Positions 5,713 through 5,996 of a stretch of DNA of 5,996 nucleotides are shown here, piece by piece. Source of the DNA: Actinomycetes bacterium (GTDB lineage Bacteria > Actinomycetota > Aquicultoria > CAJVYJ01 > JAUVQD01); assembly GCA_030605305.1 (NCBI GenBank), contig JAUWIO010000059.1, forward strand, positions 1-5,996, given 5' to 3'. The translations under genes and the position numbers were made by a program. The notes beneath the pieces are model-generated. The model was not told where the DNA came from. It saw only the letters and a program-made list of their open reading frames with translations, and made no database searches. Within the stretch, counting starts at the first letter, position 1; each line of letters begins with the position of its first letter.

Positions 5713-5996
5713 TTGATTGAGGCAGTCCGCAATGCTTTCAAAATACCCGATCTTCGACTGAAGATAATATTTACTTTATCGATTATCGCTATATATCGCC
5801 TTGGCGCACACGTGCCGGTGCCGGGGGTCGATCTGGGGGCCCTAAAACAGCTCTTTTCCGAGGGCGGCGGCATCCTGGGGTTACTTGATCTTTTTTCGGG
5901 CGGGGCATTGGCCAGATTCGCGGTCTTCGCCTTGGGGATCATGCCGTATATTACCGCTTCTATTATCATGCAGCTCCTGACGGTCGTTATTCCGAC
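5713..5996 (+). CDS. secY: Protein translocase subunit SecY, N-terminal part; 3' end outside window
   Basis: SecY is the pore-forming subunit of the SecYEG channel in the cytoplasmic membrane, which exports unfolded preproteins and inserts membrane proteins. Ninety-four codons are visible, reading from TTG as IEAVRNAFKIPDL, the usual cytoplasmic amphipathic N-terminus. The first membrane segment (about residues 17-35) follows, then RLGAHVPVPGVD (29-40), the plug region LLDLFSGGALARF (57-69), and the second membrane segment containing FALGIMPYITASIIMQLL (72-89). These match SecY closely; the IMPYI and SGGAL segments are diagnostic. Only two bases separate it from rplO, the standard position of secY at the end of the spc cluster. 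The rest, about eight more membrane segments, lies beyond the window. The sequence is more AT-rich here than in the ribosomal genes, as expected for hydrophobic codons. Confidence 0.95.
   Translation, partial: MIEAVRNAFKIPDLRLKIIFTLSIIAIYRLGAHVPVPGVDLGALKQLFSEGGGILGLLDLFSGGALARFAVFALGIMPYITASIIMQLLTVVIP

Noticed and set aside
5761..5800. AT-rich stretch at the secY start as an internal promoter or attachment site
   Set aside because: The bases encode the first SecY membrane segment, and the AT bias follows from Ile/Phe/Tyr codons.
1..5996. A hidden mobile element, CRISPR array, toxin-antitoxin or other accessory system
   Set aside because: Virtually every base belongs to a conserved ribosomal or secY gene in canonical order, with gaps of 34 bases or less, leaving no room for one.

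Overview
The window is a stretch of the bacterial S10-spc ribosomal protein operon, entirely on the + strand. It opens inside rpsC (S3) and closes inside secY. The order is rpsC(partial)-rplP-rpmC-rpsQ-rplN-rplX-rplE-rpsZ-rpsH-rplF-rplR-rpsE-rpmD-rplO-secY(partial): 13 complete and two truncated genes. There are no RNA genes, mobile elements, CRISPR arrays or foreign genes, and no gap between genes exceeds 34 bases.

Organism: a bacterium of moderately high GC. The short four-cysteine S14 (rpsZ), the four-cysteine L24, and the wording of S5, L30 and L16 suggest an early-branching Actinomycetota-like or Gram-positive-related lineage. This placement is an impression from remembered family sequences and is tentative. 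No species is claimed.

Layout: positions 1-1512 hold the end of the S10 half (S3, L16, L29, S17), and 1513-5996 the spc half (L14, L24, L5, S14, S8, L6, L18, S5, L30, L15, SecY). The two halves abut with no gap (rpsQ stop 1510-1512, rplN start 1513), so there is no intergenic space for a separate spc promoter. Most junctions overlap or are 0-11 bases, which suggests one polycistronic message with translational coupling. The two larger gaps (32 bases before rpsZ, 34 before rplF) hold Shine-Dalgarno sequences and nothing else clear. No terminator or promoter is convincing.

How the genes work together: the small-subunit proteins S3, S17, S14, S8 and S5 and the large-subunit proteins L16, L29, L14, L24, L5, L6, L18, L30 and L15 are made in a balanced set. 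SecY, the membrane channel for secreted proteins, is co-expressed with them.

Unusual points: S3 and S5, both at the ribosome's mRNA entry side, carry long Lys/Ala/Pro-rich repetitive C-terminal tails. None of the 14 visible stop codons is TGA, and eight are TAG. Three genes (rpsZ, rpsE, secY) start with TTG behind good Shine-Dalgarno sequences. A perfect 10-base inverted repeat lies within rplR. I see no undescribed multi-gene system; the paired tails are the best lead.
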